A stretch of DNA of 64,000 bases from Algoriphagus sp. AGSA1 (GTDB lineage: Bacteria; Bacteroidota; Bacteroidia; Cytophagales; Cyclobacteriaceae). Within the stretch, counting starts at the first letter, position 1. Every line of letters begins with the position of its first letter. Both the position numbers and the translations under genes were made by a program. This document shows positions 34,883-43,179 of this stretch, one piece after another. The DNA lies in assembly GCF_021390545.1 (NCBI RefSeq), contig NZ_JAJUWR010000027.1, positions 29,189 through 93,188 of the forward strand. The letters run 5' to 3'. The notes beneath the pieces are model-generated. The model made no database searches, was not told where the DNA came from, and saw nothing but the letters and a program-made list of their open reading frames with translations.

Positions 34883-35505
34883 TCCAACGGTTGTACCTTG
34901 GCCAATTGGGCGATCAGGTACTTTTTGCCTGTTTTCACCTCTTGGCACAGGACTCTGGTCCTACGTGTTTCTCCTTTTTCAAACTCCCTTCCACCTAGCA
35001 AAAAGCGGATTCCGGGATGTATGTCAGCTAAGAAAACGATTTCCTGACTAGGCTCTTTTTCATCATATTTGCTTATCTCTTTCATAAGGAACAGATCGGA
35101 GGAGGAGCTGGCCTTTGGGTTACTCATGTGCTTCCGCAGCGGGATGAGCAGGTCCACAGGGAAAAAATCCACAGTAAGCAGGGGGCTCATCAGCCGCTGA
35201 AAGGTGGATTTCCATTCTGCGCCATGAGGGGAGATAGCAGTGCCGTACCTTACAAATGCATGGAGATGGGCTACTTCATGGATGAATGTCAGGAGAAATT
35301 GGTAGGGATTCAGATCCGCATTAATGGTTATCGTCTGGACTTTCCTGTCCCGCCTATACCGGAAATCACCCAGTTTCGACTTGCGGGAAGCGGTAATCTG
35401 AAAGGAAAAAGGTTCGCTTTCCCAAAGTTGAACTGCGTAATCAAGAGAGGCAGCCGGGATTTTTTGTGCCAAAATCCCTTTTAGTTTTTCAGGGTTGCTC
35501 ATCAC
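34858..35505 (-). CDS. SprT-like domain metalloprotease-fold protein
   Basis: A 215-residue protein with the zincin motif 'FIHEVAHLHAF' (HExxH variant HEVAH, about residue 73), the SprT signature. The C-terminal Zn-ribbon of E. coli SprT is not evident. SprT/Spartan proteins cleave DNA-protein crosslinks in eukaryotes; the bacterial role is uncertain. The last 25 bases overlap the convergent scpB. Confidence 0.8.
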   Translation of the reverse strand: MMSNPEKLKGILAQKIPAASLDYAVQLWESEPFSFQITASRKSKLGDFRYRRDRKVQTITINADLNPYQFLLTFIHEVAHLHAFVRYGTAISPHGAEWKSTFQRLMSPLLTVDFFPVDLLIPLRKHMSNPKASSSSDLFLMKEISKYDEKEPSQEIVFLADIHPGIRFLLGGREFEKGETRRTRVLCQEVKTGKKYLIAQLAKVQPLDQSLSSPI

Positions 35506-35510
35506 GAAAA

Positions 35511-35544
35511 ATACAAAAAAAAGAGTCCCGCAGATACGGGACTC
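35511..35544 (-). terminator. intrinsic terminator after the small lipoprotein gene
   Basis: GAGTCCCG (35523-35530) and CGGGACTC (35537-35544) pair perfectly around a 6-base loop. An A-run at 35512-35522 becomes the T-run on the minus strand. Confidence 0.85.
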
Positions 35545-35565
35545 AGTACATTTAGAAAGGAAGAA

Positions 35566-35766
35566 TTATTGAGCTGGCTCAACAACCTCTACACTATCTT
35601 CTACCACTACAGTAGAATCAGCCTCTTCGATGATGATTTCTTCCTCTACAACTGGTTCTTCAACTACCTCGATAGTCTCTTCAGTTTCTTCTTTCACTTC
35701 CTTGTTGCCGCATGAAGCTACAGCGAACATGCCAGCGATTGCGAAAATTGCAAATACCTTTTTCAT
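35566..35766 (-). CDS. small acidic lipoprotein
   Basis: A 66-residue protein: signal peptide with lipobox 'FAVASCG' (lipidated Cys19) and a mature part made almost entirely of Glu, Val, Ile and Thr ('EETEETIEVVEEPVVEEEII'). It is probably an abundant outer-membrane or periplasmic anchored peptide of the kind common in Bacteroidota, with no known function. It has its own terminator and stands 77 bases downstream of the der stop-side neighbour region, on the same strand. Confidence 0.8.
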   Translation of the reverse strand: MKKVFAIFAIAGMFAVASCGNKEVKEETEETIEVVEEPVVEEEIIIEEADSTVVVEDSVEVVEPAQ

Positions 35767-35843
35767 TTTTTGTGGTTTTCTTAATTACACAACAAAGGTA
35801 TTACAGTTTTCATTAATAATACAATAGACCGTTTAAATATATT

Positions 35844-37157
35844 TTATTTGTTTTTGTAAATTATTTTTACTGGAACCCCTTCGAAATCAAAGTTTTCCCG
35901 CAGTCTGTTTTCCAGATATCTAGTATAAGGGGATTTGATGTACTGCGGCAAGTTACAGAAGAATGCAAATACCGGGTTCTTGGTGGGCAGCTGTGTTGAG
36001 TATTTGATCTTGATGTACTTCCCTTTCCATGCAGGAGGAGGGTATCTTTCGATTTCCGCCAGCATGACATCATTTAATTTGGAAGTAGGGATGCGACGTG
36101 TCTTGTTTTCATACACTTTCACGGCCAGCTCTATAGCCTGGAATATTCTCTGTTTTTCCAGCACGGAGGTAAAGATGATAGGGATCCACTTGTTTTCACC
36201 TAGCTTCTCCAGCATGTCATCTTTGATCTTATTCATTGTTTTATGATCTTTTTCGATCAGGTCCCATTTGTTTACCATGATCATCACTCCCTTGTTGTTT
36301 TTGATGGCAAGGGATATCAGGCTCATATCCTGCGACTCCAAGCCTCTGGTAGCATCTACTATTATTATGATTACATCAGACTCTTCGAGTGTCCGCAGAG
36401 ATCGCATGACGGAGTAAAACTCCACATCATCGGTCACTTTTGATTTCTTCCTTATTCCTGCGGTATCAGTGATGATAAAATCCTGTCCAAAAAGCTGGTA
36501 TCTGGTGTGGATAGAGTCTCTGGTAGTGCCTGCCTCATCGGTCACGATAGAGCGGTCCTTTCCTAGTAATGCATTAAGAAAGGAGGATTTACCTACGTTT
36601 GGCCTTCCGAGTATTGAGATCTTCGGGGTGTCGGCATCCGGGTCTTCCACTCCTTCATCCTCGAAGTGGGTGATGACCTGGTCGAGAAGCTCGCCAGTCC
36701 CGCTGCCACTTGCAGAAGCGATAGGATAGACCTCAAAATCGCTTACGCCCAAAGCATAAAATTCATGGGCGGCGAAGCTTTTTTCTTGATTGTCAGCCTT
36801 ATTGGCCACCACATAAATTGGTTTTTTGCTGCCTCTGAGTTCTTTTGCAAACTCACTGTCCAAGTCGGTAAGTCCGGTATGACAATCCACCACAAATAGA
36901 ATCACATCAGACTCTTCTATGGCAAGTTTTACCTGCTTGCGGATCTCTGCCTCATACATGTCTTCCGAACCGGTCACATATCCTCCGGTATCTATTACCG
37001 AAAAGAACTTGCCGGTCCATTGCGCATGTCCGTAGTGACGGTCCCGGGTCACTCCACTCATATTGTCCTCAATTGCCTTTCTTTCTTCTACCAGACGATT
37101 GAAAAGAGTGGATTTGCCTACGTTAGGCCTTCCTACTATCGCTACTATATTTGCCAT
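35844..37157 (-). CDS. der: ribosome biogenesis GTPase Der (EngA)
   Basis: A 437-residue protein with the two tandem GTPase domains unique to Der: G1 'VGRPNVGKSTLFNRL' (about 7-21) and 'LGRPNVGKSSFLNALL' (about 183-198). Each domain has DTGG/DTAG and NKAD/NKWD motifs, and a C-terminal KH-like domain follows. It is required for 50S subunit maturation. It follows era by 2 bases in one operon. Confidence 0.97.
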   Translation of the reverse strand: MANIVAIVGRPNVGKSTLFNRLVEERKAIEDNMSGVTRDRHYGHAQWTGKFFSVIDTGGYVTGSEDMYEAEIRKQVKLAIEESDVILFVVDCHTGLTDLDSEFAKELRGSKKPIYVVANKADNQEKSFAAHEFYALGVSDFEVYPIASASGSGTGELLDQVITHFEDEGVEDPDADTPKISILGRPNVGKSSFLNALLGKDRSIVTDEAGTTRDSIHTRYQLFGQDFIITDTAGIRKKSKVTDDVEFYSVMRSLRTLEESDVIIIIVDATRGLESQDMSLISLAIKNNKGVMIMVNKWDLIEKDHKTMNKIKDDMLEKLGENKWIPIIFTSVLEKQRIFQAIELAVKVYENKTRRIPTSKLNDVMLAEIERYPPPAWKGKYIKIKYSTQLPTKNPVFAFFCNLPQYIKSPYTRYLENRLRENFDFEGVPVKIIYKNK

Positions 37158-37159
37158 GA

Positions 37160-38053
37160 TTAGGTTGGGTCGTACCCAAATTTTTTCAGTTTCAGTTTAT
37201 TTTTTCTCCAGTCCTGCTCCACCTTCACGAAGGTTTCCAAGAAGACTTTCTTGCCGAAGAACTTTTCCAATTCTTCTCGGGCCTGTATCCCTACTTTCTT
37301 TAATGCGGCGCCTTTGTCGCCTATGAGGATTCCTTTTTGGCTGTCCCGCTCCACGTAGATGATGGCACGTACGCTGATGATGTTTTTCTTCACTTTGAAA
37401 TCCTCTATAGAGACCTCGGAGCTATAAGGGATTTCTTTTTTATAATTCTCAAAGATTTTCTCACGGATGATCTCAGAGGCAAAGAACCGCTCAGATCGGT
37501 CGGAAAGTTCCTCTTTGTCATAGAAAGCAGGATGCTCTGGAAGTCTGTCCAGAATTTCCTGCATAATCTTTTCAGTATTAAATTTTTCTCCTGCGGAAAT
37601 AGGTATTACCAACTCAGATTTGATTCGGGAAGTCCAGTAGGTGGTGACTTCCTCCAGCTGCCCGGGTTTTGCAAGATCGATTTTGTTGATCACCAATAAC
37701 ACAGGGACTCCTGATGCGTTGATTTTCTCAATCACGTGCTCTATGTCTGCATCGGTTTCATAGAGATCCGTCACAAAAAGAATGATGTCCGCATCTTCCA
37801 AAGAAATGTTTACAAAGCTCATCATATTTTTCTGAAGCTCATATTGGGGCTTGAGCATTCCAGGGGTATCCGAAAAAACGATCTGGTAATGATCGGAATT
37901 GGTGAGTCCTATGATTCGGTGCCGGGTAGTCTGTGCTTTGGAAGTGATGATCGAAAGCCGCTCACCCACAAGGATATTCATCAATGTAGATTTGCCCACA
38001 TTTGGTTTTCCGATGATGTTGACGAAGCCTGCCTGATGTTTTTGTGTATCCAT
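37160..38053 (-). CDS. era: GTPase Era
   Basis: A 297-residue protein with an N-terminal GTPase domain ('IIGKPNVGKSTLMNIL' G1 at about 13-28, 'DTPG', 'NKID') and a C-terminal KH domain containing 'VERDSQKGILIGDKGAALKK', which binds the 3' end of 16S rRNA. It is the first gene of the era-der operon and is divergent from the initiator tRNA. Confidence 0.97.
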   Translation of the reverse strand: MDTQKHQAGFVNIIGKPNVGKSTLMNILVGERLSIITSKAQTTRHRIIGLTNSDHYQIVFSDTPGMLKPQYELQKNMMSFVNISLEDADIILFVTDLYETDADIEHVIEKINASGVPVLLVINKIDLAKPGQLEEVTTYWTSRIKSELVIPISAGEKFNTEKIMQEILDRLPEHPAFYDKEELSDRSERFFASEIIREKIFENYKKEIPYSSEVSIEDFKVKKNIISVRAIIYVERDSQKGILIGDKGAALKKVGIQAREELEKFFGKKVFLETFVKVEQDWRKNKLKLKKFGYDPT

Positions 38054-38262
38054 TGTAGAAATTTTTTACAAAGGTACTTGATTTTTAGATACTCCGGACG
38101 TTTCGGTTGATTTGACGAAATAAAATTTGGCTGACAGTCCTTTTCAAATCTCTCTCACCAATTCCCTTGTAAGTCTATGAAAATCAATGTTTTATTGTTA
38201 TGAGGATGGACGGATCCCAGTTTTTGTCACTTGAGAAACCGGAATATTTTTCTGCGTTATGG

Positions 38263-38293
38263 TTTGCATTTTAAAAATAAAGACCTACTTTTG
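38263..38293 (+). promoter_or_regulatory. Bacteroidota-type promoter of the initiator tRNA gene
   Basis: TTTG at 38263-38266 and TACTTTTG (matching TAnnTTTG) at 38286-38293 are separated by 19 bases, which matches the -33/-7 consensus for the primary sigma factor of this phylum. Transcription would start near 38300, some 60 bases before the mature tRNA 5' end. Confidence 0.7.
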
Positions 38294-38358
38294 TATCACA
38301 ATTAGCCGAAAGGGCAATTATAGTGAAGAAAAAGAAGCGCTAAGCTTTAAAAATATAT

Positions 38359-38433
<75 letters not shown>

Positions 38434-38441
38434 TGAAGATC

Positions 38442-38475
38442 AGGGAGTTACATGAAAATGTGACTCCCTTTTTCT
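38442..38475 (+). terminator. intrinsic terminator just inside the left end
   Basis: AGGGAGTTACAT (38442-38453) pairs with ATGTGACTCCCT (38458-38469) with one G-U around a GAAA tetraloop, then TTTTC. It replaces the native tRNA terminator, which now lies beyond attR. Confidence 0.85.
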
Positions 38476-38478
38476 TTT

Positions 38479-38502
38479 TGGGTACAACATAGGTACAACA
38501 TT
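38479..38502 (+). repeat. left copy of a 24-bp subterminal repeat
   Basis: A 24-base segment beginning TGGGTACAACATAGGTACAA is found again, identical and in the same orientation, at 63512-63535. It is internally an 11-base iteration (GGTACAACATA GGTACAACATt). The position 46 bp inside attL suits an arm-type recombinase or excisionase site. Confidence 0.75.
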
Positions 38503-38513
38503 CTGATAATAGA

Positions 38514-38549
38514 AAAGGGTCTGAATCAAATGAGTGATTCAGACCCTTT
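38514..38549. terminator. strong bidirectional terminator
   Basis: AAAGGGTCTGAATCA (38514-38528) and TGATTCAGACCCTTT (38535-38549) form a perfect 15-bp stem with a 6-base loop, with A and T runs on the two sides. It can stop transcription entering from the host tRNA promoter and terminate the minus-strand tRNA-like gene. Confidence 0.85.
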
Positions 38550-38583
38550 CATTTTTATATACTTGAAACCCTAGGGGGTTGAA

Positions 38584-38666
38584 ATTTCAATGCGGGATTC
38601 GAACCCGCAACGTCCTCGGACAACAGTTTGCAAGACTGGCGCGTCTACCAATTCCGCCAATTGTAG
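38584..38666 (-). tRNA. class II (tRNA-Leu-like) tRNA or pseudo-tRNA with UGC anticodon loop
   Basis: The minus strand reads a tRNA-Leu-like body: TGGCGGAATTGGTAGACGC D-arm region, a long variable arm (stem GTCC/GGAC) and a perfect T-arm GCGGG-TTCGAAT-CCCGC. The anticodon stem CAGT/ACTG closes a 7-base loop CTTGCAA, so the anticodon reads UGC (alanine codons) and not a leucine one. The acceptor pairs only partly (5'-CTACAAT against ATTGAAA: 5 of 7). It may be a decayed tRNA-Leu, with for example a G inserted in a CAA loop, or an unusual element-borne tRNA. No CCA is encoded. Confidence 0.65.
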
Positions 38667-38889
38667 ATATAGTTTCAATTACTGAGCTAGCAGGATGATC
38701 AAGCTTTAGTCAAAAGTTTTGCCAAAAAAGAAAGATGTGGCATTAGCTCGCATTATAAGAGAAGTCGGACAATTTGACGTGTGAATTAAGGTGTTTTTGG
38801 TGTCAAATTGACGGAAGGGAAGTTTGAATTTGGACGCTAACATTATTCTTTGTCTCTAACTTTTGTATTTTTAGGAAAACCCAAAACGG

Positions 38890-39159
38890 ATGAATGTTAT
38901 TTGTTTGGAGGATGATGCCCTCTATGCCCTTGTCGATAAAGTTGTCCAGCGTCTGAAAGAACAAAGCAACATGTCCCATGACAAATGGATTTCGGGGGAA
39001 CAGGTTATGCAGATGATGCATATCAAATCAAAAACGACTTTACAGAAGTTGCGTGACACGGGAGCGATCCGTTTCACCCAACCTGAGAAGAAAATCATCC
39101 TTTATGACATTGACAGCGTCAACGAGTATTTGGAGAAACATTCACGCGAAACATTTTAA
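38890..39159 (+). CDS. helix-turn-helix protein, excisionase-like
   Basis: An 89-residue protein of the MerR/excisionase-like winged-helix type common at the ends of Bacteroidota mobile elements: 'WISGEQVMQMMHIKSKTTLQ' (residues 36-55) is the recognition region, followed by 'LRDTGAIRFTQPEKKIILYD' as the wing. It probably acts in excision or as a regulator. The next gene starts 2 bases after its stop. Confidence 0.8.
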   Translation: MNVICLEDDALYALVDKVVQRLKEQSNMSHDKWISGEQVMQMMHIKSKTTLQKLRDTGAIRFTQPEKKIILYDIDSVNEYLEKHSRETF

Positions 39160-39161
39160 TC

Positions 39162-39392
39162 ATGGAAGAAGAACACGTATCACCAGCTTACCAGAAAGGA
39201 TATAACCACGGTTATGAGCTAAGCGGACAAGAGCCAGAATTGCTCGATAGACTGATCAATTCTGGCCAACAAGATCATGATTATTTCCGTGCCCTTGAGG
39301 CAGGCGACCGTCAACGTCAAAAAGATAGAATGGTCGAACAGATGAAACAGCAGACTAGGCAACTTGGAAAGGATAAGGGCAAAGGTTTGTAG
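39162..39392 (+). CDS. hypothetical protein paired with the excisionase-like gene
   Basis: A 76-residue, very charged, glutamine-rich soluble protein ('YQKGYNHGYELSGQEPELLD'). It starts 2 bases after the HTH gene and must be cotranscribed with it. I recall similar small proteins beside such HTH genes in Bacteroidota elements, but no function. Confidence 0.6.
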   Translation: MEEEHVSPAYQKGYNHGYELSGQEPELLDRLINSGQQDHDYFRALEAGDRQRQKDRMVEQMKQQTRQLGKDKGKGL

Positions 39393-39558
39393 GATGACAA
39401 TGACTAATTTTTATTGCTTGGAAGTCCGATTCGGACTATGGTATCGCAAGCTTCTATTCAAATCCCAATCAGCCGATTTTCTATCTGGGTATAGAATTGG
39501 GTACGTAGAAATTTCTGGTTGATATTTACTTTTGCCTCTGATAGAGTTGGGAAAACAA

Positions 39559-39581
39559 TTTAAGTCCCTTCGCCCGCTCCA
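39559..39581 (+). repeat. tRNA 3'-end relic, possible att core of the P4-type integrase
   Basis: TTTAAGTCCCTTCGCCCGCTCC reads like the T-loop, T-stem and acceptor 3' strand of an ordinary tRNA (compare TTCAAGTCCCGTCGCCCGCTCC) plus discriminator A. There is no matching 5' half. It lies 188 bp upstream of the P4-like integrase start, the normal place for the attP of such enzymes. Confidence 0.5.
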
Positions 39582-39768
39582 ATGCTTTATTTTATACCAT
39601 CCCAAGAAGTCCGATATCTCGTTGTTTTTCAACGGGATTATTTGTGTTTGATGGTCATTGATTTCCGACGAAATTCACCCAAATCCAGGCATTTTGTGGG
39701 TAAAAAAGTGGGTAAAATTTTCCAGCCAATTTTTTCATTCCCCAAACCCCAACAAAAGGAGCACCTTC

Positions 39769-40965
39769 ATGTCCCTTACGGATTTGACATGTCGAAAAGC
39801 AAAACCCAAGACCAAACCTTACAAGATTTACGACTCAGGAGGCCTATATCTTAATGTGCTGACATCAGGTAACTGTGTATGGCGATATCGATACCGATTC
39901 TTATCAAAAGAAAAAGTCCTGACAATTGGAAGTTACCCTTCAACCAGTTTGATCGAAGCCCGAGAAGCACGGGATGTTGCCAAGCATTCAGTTGCTAAGG
40001 GGATTGATCCCGTGGAAGAAAAACAACGTAAGGATCGACTGCTTCAGTTTAATGCTTCCCAGACATATGAGGCTGTAGCCCGTGAATGGCATCGTCACTT
40101 TTTTGATACTTGGACTCCCCATCATGCTGCAAATATCGAGCGTCGATTGGAAAAATATATTTATCCACATCTCGGGAATTTGCCTATTGGCGAAGTTACA
40201 CCCCAGGATGTATTGGCTTGTGTTCGGAAAATTGAAGCAAGAGGGAAATACTATCAAGCAAAACGAATTCTCCAATTGATCGGTCAGGTTGTCCGTTATG
40301 GGGTTGTAACAGGAAGAGCAAACAGGGATTTTACGCCAGATTTGAAAGATGCTTTAAAAAGACATCGATCGGGTCATTTTGCGGCAATAGATGTTGATTC
40401 ACTGCCTCAATTTTTAGCTGTTCTGAATAAGAATGATGCCCGTCTTTTCAAACAGACAACGCTTGGCATCAAACTTCTTATGTTGACATTTGTGCGTACG
40501 AAGGAATTGATCAATGCAAAATGGGATGAGTTTGATTTTGAAAAATGCCTGTGGTCGATTCCGACGGAACGTATGAAAATGCGAAGACCTCATATCGTCC
40601 CTCTTTCCAATCAAACCTTGGATATTCTGTTGGAATTAAGAAAATTGTATGGACACAAAAAAAGTGGATACATCTTGCCAAGTGTTGTTCATAGAGACAA
40701 GCCCATAAGTAATAATACCATATTAAAGGGGCTGGAACGATTGGGATATAAAAATAAAATGACAGGTCACGGCTTTCGGGCTTTGGCAATGAGCGCGATC
40801 AAGGAACATTTGCATTATCGGCATGAAGTTGTGGATAGACAATTGGCACACGCCCATAGAAACAAAGTTGACGCTGCCTATGATAGGGCTCAATTTTTAG
40901 AGGAACGGGCGAAAATGATGCAGGATTGGGCAGATTATATAGATAAAATTTCTTCTGGGAATTAA
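39769..40965 (+). CDS. P4-type tyrosine recombinase (DUF4102 + catalytic domain)
   Basis: A 398-residue integrase from the ATG at 39769, which has AGGAG 8 bases upstream. An in-frame extension to 39658 crosses non-conserved sequence. Residues 1-85 are the N-terminal DUF4102 arm-binding domain ('LTDLTCRKAKPKTKPYKIYD', 'GLYLNVLTSG'). The catalytic domain has Arg in 'LTFVRTKELINAKW', 'HGFRALAMS' and the nucleophile Tyr in 'KVDAAYDRAQF'. P4-type integrases use tRNA 3' ends. This family is typical of proteobacterial islands and is a second, different integrase from the one at the right end. Confidence 0.9.
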   Translation: MSLTDLTCRKAKPKTKPYKIYDSGGLYLNVLTSGNCVWRYRYRFLSKEKVLTIGSYPSTSLIEAREARDVAKHSVAKGIDPVEEKQRKDRLLQFNASQTYEAVAREWHRHFFDTWTPHHAANIERRLEKYIYPHLGNLPIGEVTPQDVLACVRKIEARGKYYQAKRILQLIGQVVRYGVVTGRANRDFTPDLKDALKRHRSGHFAAIDVDSLPQFLAVLNKNDARLFKQTTLGIKLLMLTFVRTKELINAKWDEFDFEKCLWSIPTERMKMRRPHIVPLSNQTLDILLELRKLYGHKKSGYILPSVVHRDKPISNNTILKGLERLGYKNKMTGHGFRALAMSAIKEHLHYRHEVVDRQLAHAHRNKVDAAYDRAQFLEERAKMMQDWADYIDKISSGN

Positions 40966-40969
40966 ATAA

Positions 40970-41006
40970 AAAACCCGCTTTGTGAAAATCTCACAAAGCG
41001 GGTTTT
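40970..41006. terminator. bidirectional terminator between integrase and AlpA-like genes
   Basis: AAAACCCGCTTTGTGA (40970-40985) and TCACAAAGCGGGTTTT (40991-41006) form a perfect 16-bp stem around AAATC. It serves the convergent genes on both sides. Confidence 0.9.
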
Positions 41007-41020
41007 ACAGATAATTGGTA

Positions 41021-41224
41021 TTAAATAGCCTTGGTTTTTTCTTCTATCCATCTTTGGATTTCGCTTTCGATCCATCCAACACAACGGTAGCCGAGTTTGA
41101 TTGAAGCAGGGAATAGATCGTTGTTCATGTAATGGTAGATCGTGCTGCGACTCAATCCTGTTCTTGCTTTGACCTCTTCTAATCGAAGAATGCGCATTTG
41201 TTCATTGGCTATCAAATTATCCAT
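41021..41224 (-). CDS. AlpA family transcriptional regulator
   Basis: A 67-residue MerR-like winged-helix DNA-binding protein with the AlpA signature: 'ILRLEEVKARTGLSRSTIYH' then 'FPASIKLGYRCVGWIESEIQ'. Such proteins control excision genes in P4-type prophages and islands. It converges on the P4-type integrase, matching that context. Confidence 0.9.
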   Translation of the reverse strand: MDNLIANEQMRILRLEEVKARTGLSRSTIYHYMNNDLFPASIKLGYRCVGWIESEIQRWIEEKTKAI

Positions 41225-41477
41225 ATGTTTCCTTTTTGCTTGCTGAAGATGAAACAGGACAATACCTCAGTCACAGACCATTTTCCGATAAAATCTTTGC
41301 ATAGCTAAAACAAACAAGGTCAATCAATCACCATAATAATCAATGCGGTTTGATATCGTTTGATAAAGTCTTTTTTATTAGATTTTTTCCTACTCATGTG
41401 CAAAAAATCAACCCTCTTTTGACAATCAACAGTTGTGGCGGCGAATCCTTCTTTTGCCCGCACTTTAGGGAGTGACA

Positions 41478-41735
41478 ATGATGAAGCAATTTCGGGAACG
41501 GAAATTATCCGTCCCTACTACACCAACAGAATTCAATACATTTATTACGCAATGGGGTGAGAAATTACTGACCCCGAAACAGGCGGCTGAATTTATGGGC
41601 TATGAAGAAAATACCTTAGCAGCTTGGCGATGCAGACAAACGCAGAACCTTCCCTACATCAAAATCGGAAATGGTGGCATCCGATACAGAAGATGGGATT
41701 TGTTGCAATGGCTGAACAGTAAACTTATCCGATAA
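41478..41735 (+). CDS. helix-turn-helix DNA-binding protein
   Basis: An 85-residue protein; ATG 41478 or 41481 follows AGGGAG, and a GTG at 41472 is possible. The C-terminal part 'LTPKQAAEFMGYEENTLAAW' with 'LPYIKIGNGGIRYRRWDLLQ' is a MerR/excisionase-type winged helix. It may regulate the following primase gene or act as a directionality factor. Confidence 0.78.
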   Translation: MMKQFRERKLSVPTTPTEFNTFITQWGEKLLTPKQAAEFMGYEENTLAAWRCRQTQNLPYIKIGNGGIRYRRWDLLQWLNSKLIR

Positions 41736-41797
41736 CTGAAGGTTGGGAGACTTTCCCACTCTTTTATCTTAAACAATCATTTTCAAAGGATCGCTCA

Positions 41798-42703
41798 ATG
41801 GATATTGAAAAAGCGAAAAGCATACCCCTGTCTGCAATTTTAGAAAAGTTAGGTCTTTCAGTTAAGAAGCAAACACAAAAAGAAGCATGGTATCTTTCTC
41901 CATTTAGAGATGAAAAAACGCCGAGTTTTCATGTTGATCTATCCAAAAATATCTGGTTTGACTTCGGCGAAAACAGAGGAGGAGACAGTATTAAGTTTGT
42001 CTGTGACTATCTAGAATCAGGTGGCTATGATTTTACAGTTTCAGATGCCTTGCGTTGGTTAAGAAATATGGTGGAAGGCACCGCAGACTTCCAGCCTTCT
42101 CCTGCAATCAAGAATATCGATGAAAACCCGAAGCTGGTACTAAAGGATGTTCATCCATTGCGCCATGCCGCTTTAATCCATTATATCAAGTCCCGTGGTA
42201 TTCCACCCAAATTCGCTCATAAATACGTTCGGGAGGTTTCTGCCTACCATACCGAAAAAAAGAAAACCTATTTTTCCATCGGTTTCCCAAATGAAGAGAA
42301 CGGGTATGAATTGCGTAACCCGTTTTTTAAGGGATGCATTCGGCCAAAATATATCAGTTTTATTCGTGGTACTGTCACAAAGCCCAAGGGCATACATATT
42401 TTCGAGGGGTTTATGGATTACCTTTCGGTTATCACCCAAAGAAAGGGCAAGCCTTTATCAAATGACACCATTGTTCTGAACTCCCTCACCTGTATCGGTC
42501 AAGCCAAGGCGTATATCAAAGGATATGGATATGCAGTAGGTTTTACTTGGTTCGATAATGACAAGGCAGGAGAAAAAGCGGCAAAGGCCTTTAATGAATT
42601 TTTCAAGTCAGAAGGAATAATTCTCAAGCCTAAAAATGATATTTACGCACCCCACAAGGATGTCAATGCATGGCATATGCACACCCTTGGCTTGGGTTTG
42701 TAA
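41798..42703 (+). CDS. primase-like protein (CHC2-like N-terminus and Toprim domain)
   Basis: A 301-residue protein. The N-terminus follows the DnaG zinc-finger layout ('AWYLSPFRDEKTPSFHV', 'IWFDFGENRGGDSIKF') but with the Cys/His ligands replaced. The Toprim domain has 'HIFEGFMDYLSV' (catalytic Glu) and 'TWFDNDKAGEKA' (DxD). Such proteins prime transferred single strands in mobilizable elements. SD-like AGGA precedes the ATG. The RadC-like gene starts 10 bases after the stop. Confidence 0.82.
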   Translation: MDIEKAKSIPLSAILEKLGLSVKKQTQKEAWYLSPFRDEKTPSFHVDLSKNIWFDFGENRGGDSIKFVCDYLESGGYDFTVSDALRWLRNMVEGTADFQPSPAIKNIDENPKLVLKDVHPLRHAALIHYIKSRGIPPKFAHKYVREVSAYHTEKKKTYFSIGFPNEENGYELRNPFFKGCIRPKYISFIRGTVTKPKGIHIFEGFMDYLSVITQRKGKPLSNDTIVLNSLTCIGQAKAYIKGYGYAVGFTWFDNDKAGEKAAKAFNEFFKSEGIILKPKNDIYAPHKDVNAWHMHTLGLGL

Positions 42704-42713
42704 GGGGGATCAC

Positions 42714-43175
42714 ATGAGTGTTATTTCTGATTTCAAGGCGGCTCAGATACAAATATCCTATCGAAACCGTCAATCTCTTGAGCAAATGCCTGTGATTACC
42801 AAATCCTCTGATGCTTACAATATTCTGAAAGCATCCTGGGATGAGAACAAGCTGGAATTGGTCGAACAATTCAAGATTATCCTGATGGATAATGGCAATC
42901 GTTGTTTAGGAGTGTCTGAGATATCTTCAGGTGGTATTAGTTCCTGCATTGTGGATCAACGTATCGTTTTTGCCACGGCTTTGAAAGGTCGGGCTGTATC
43001 CCTTATTCTAGGACACAACCATCCCTCCGGAAGATTATCACCCAGCCAACCCGATATCAGGCTAACTACTCGATTATGTCGTGCAGGAGAGATTCTGGAC
43101 ATTAAGATCCTCGACCATATTATTGTGACAAGAGACGGACACTATTCATTTGCAGATGAAGGGATGATGCCATGA
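42714..43175 (+). CDS. RadC/JAB-domain protein
   Basis: A 153-residue protein from ATG 42714 with AGGGGG 6 bases upstream; the longer open frame overlaps the primase gene. The JAMM metal site is complete: 'LILGHNHPSGRLSPSQPDIR' (HxH...S..D). RadC-like proteins are frequent passengers of mobile elements, with unproven function (not recombinational repair as once thought). Confidence 0.88.
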   Translation: MSVISDFKAAQIQISYRNRQSLEQMPVITKSSDAYNILKASWDENKLELVEQFKIILMDNGNRCLGVSEISSGGISSCIVDQRIVFATALKGRAVSLILGHNHPSGRLSPSQPDIRLTTRLCRAGEILDIKILDHIIVTRDGHYSFADEGMMP

Positions 43176-43179
43176 TATA

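Noticed and set aside
39411..39632. Minus-strand 73-codon frame containing GRRDLN
   Set aside because: The GRRDLN motif is the typical false translation of a tRNA 3' end on the opposite strand; it led to the tRNA relic at 39559 and is not itself a gene.
42636..42713. N-terminal extension of the RadC-like protein
   Set aside because: It would overlap the primase gene; the ATG at 42714 has a good ribosome-binding site and begins the conserved part.
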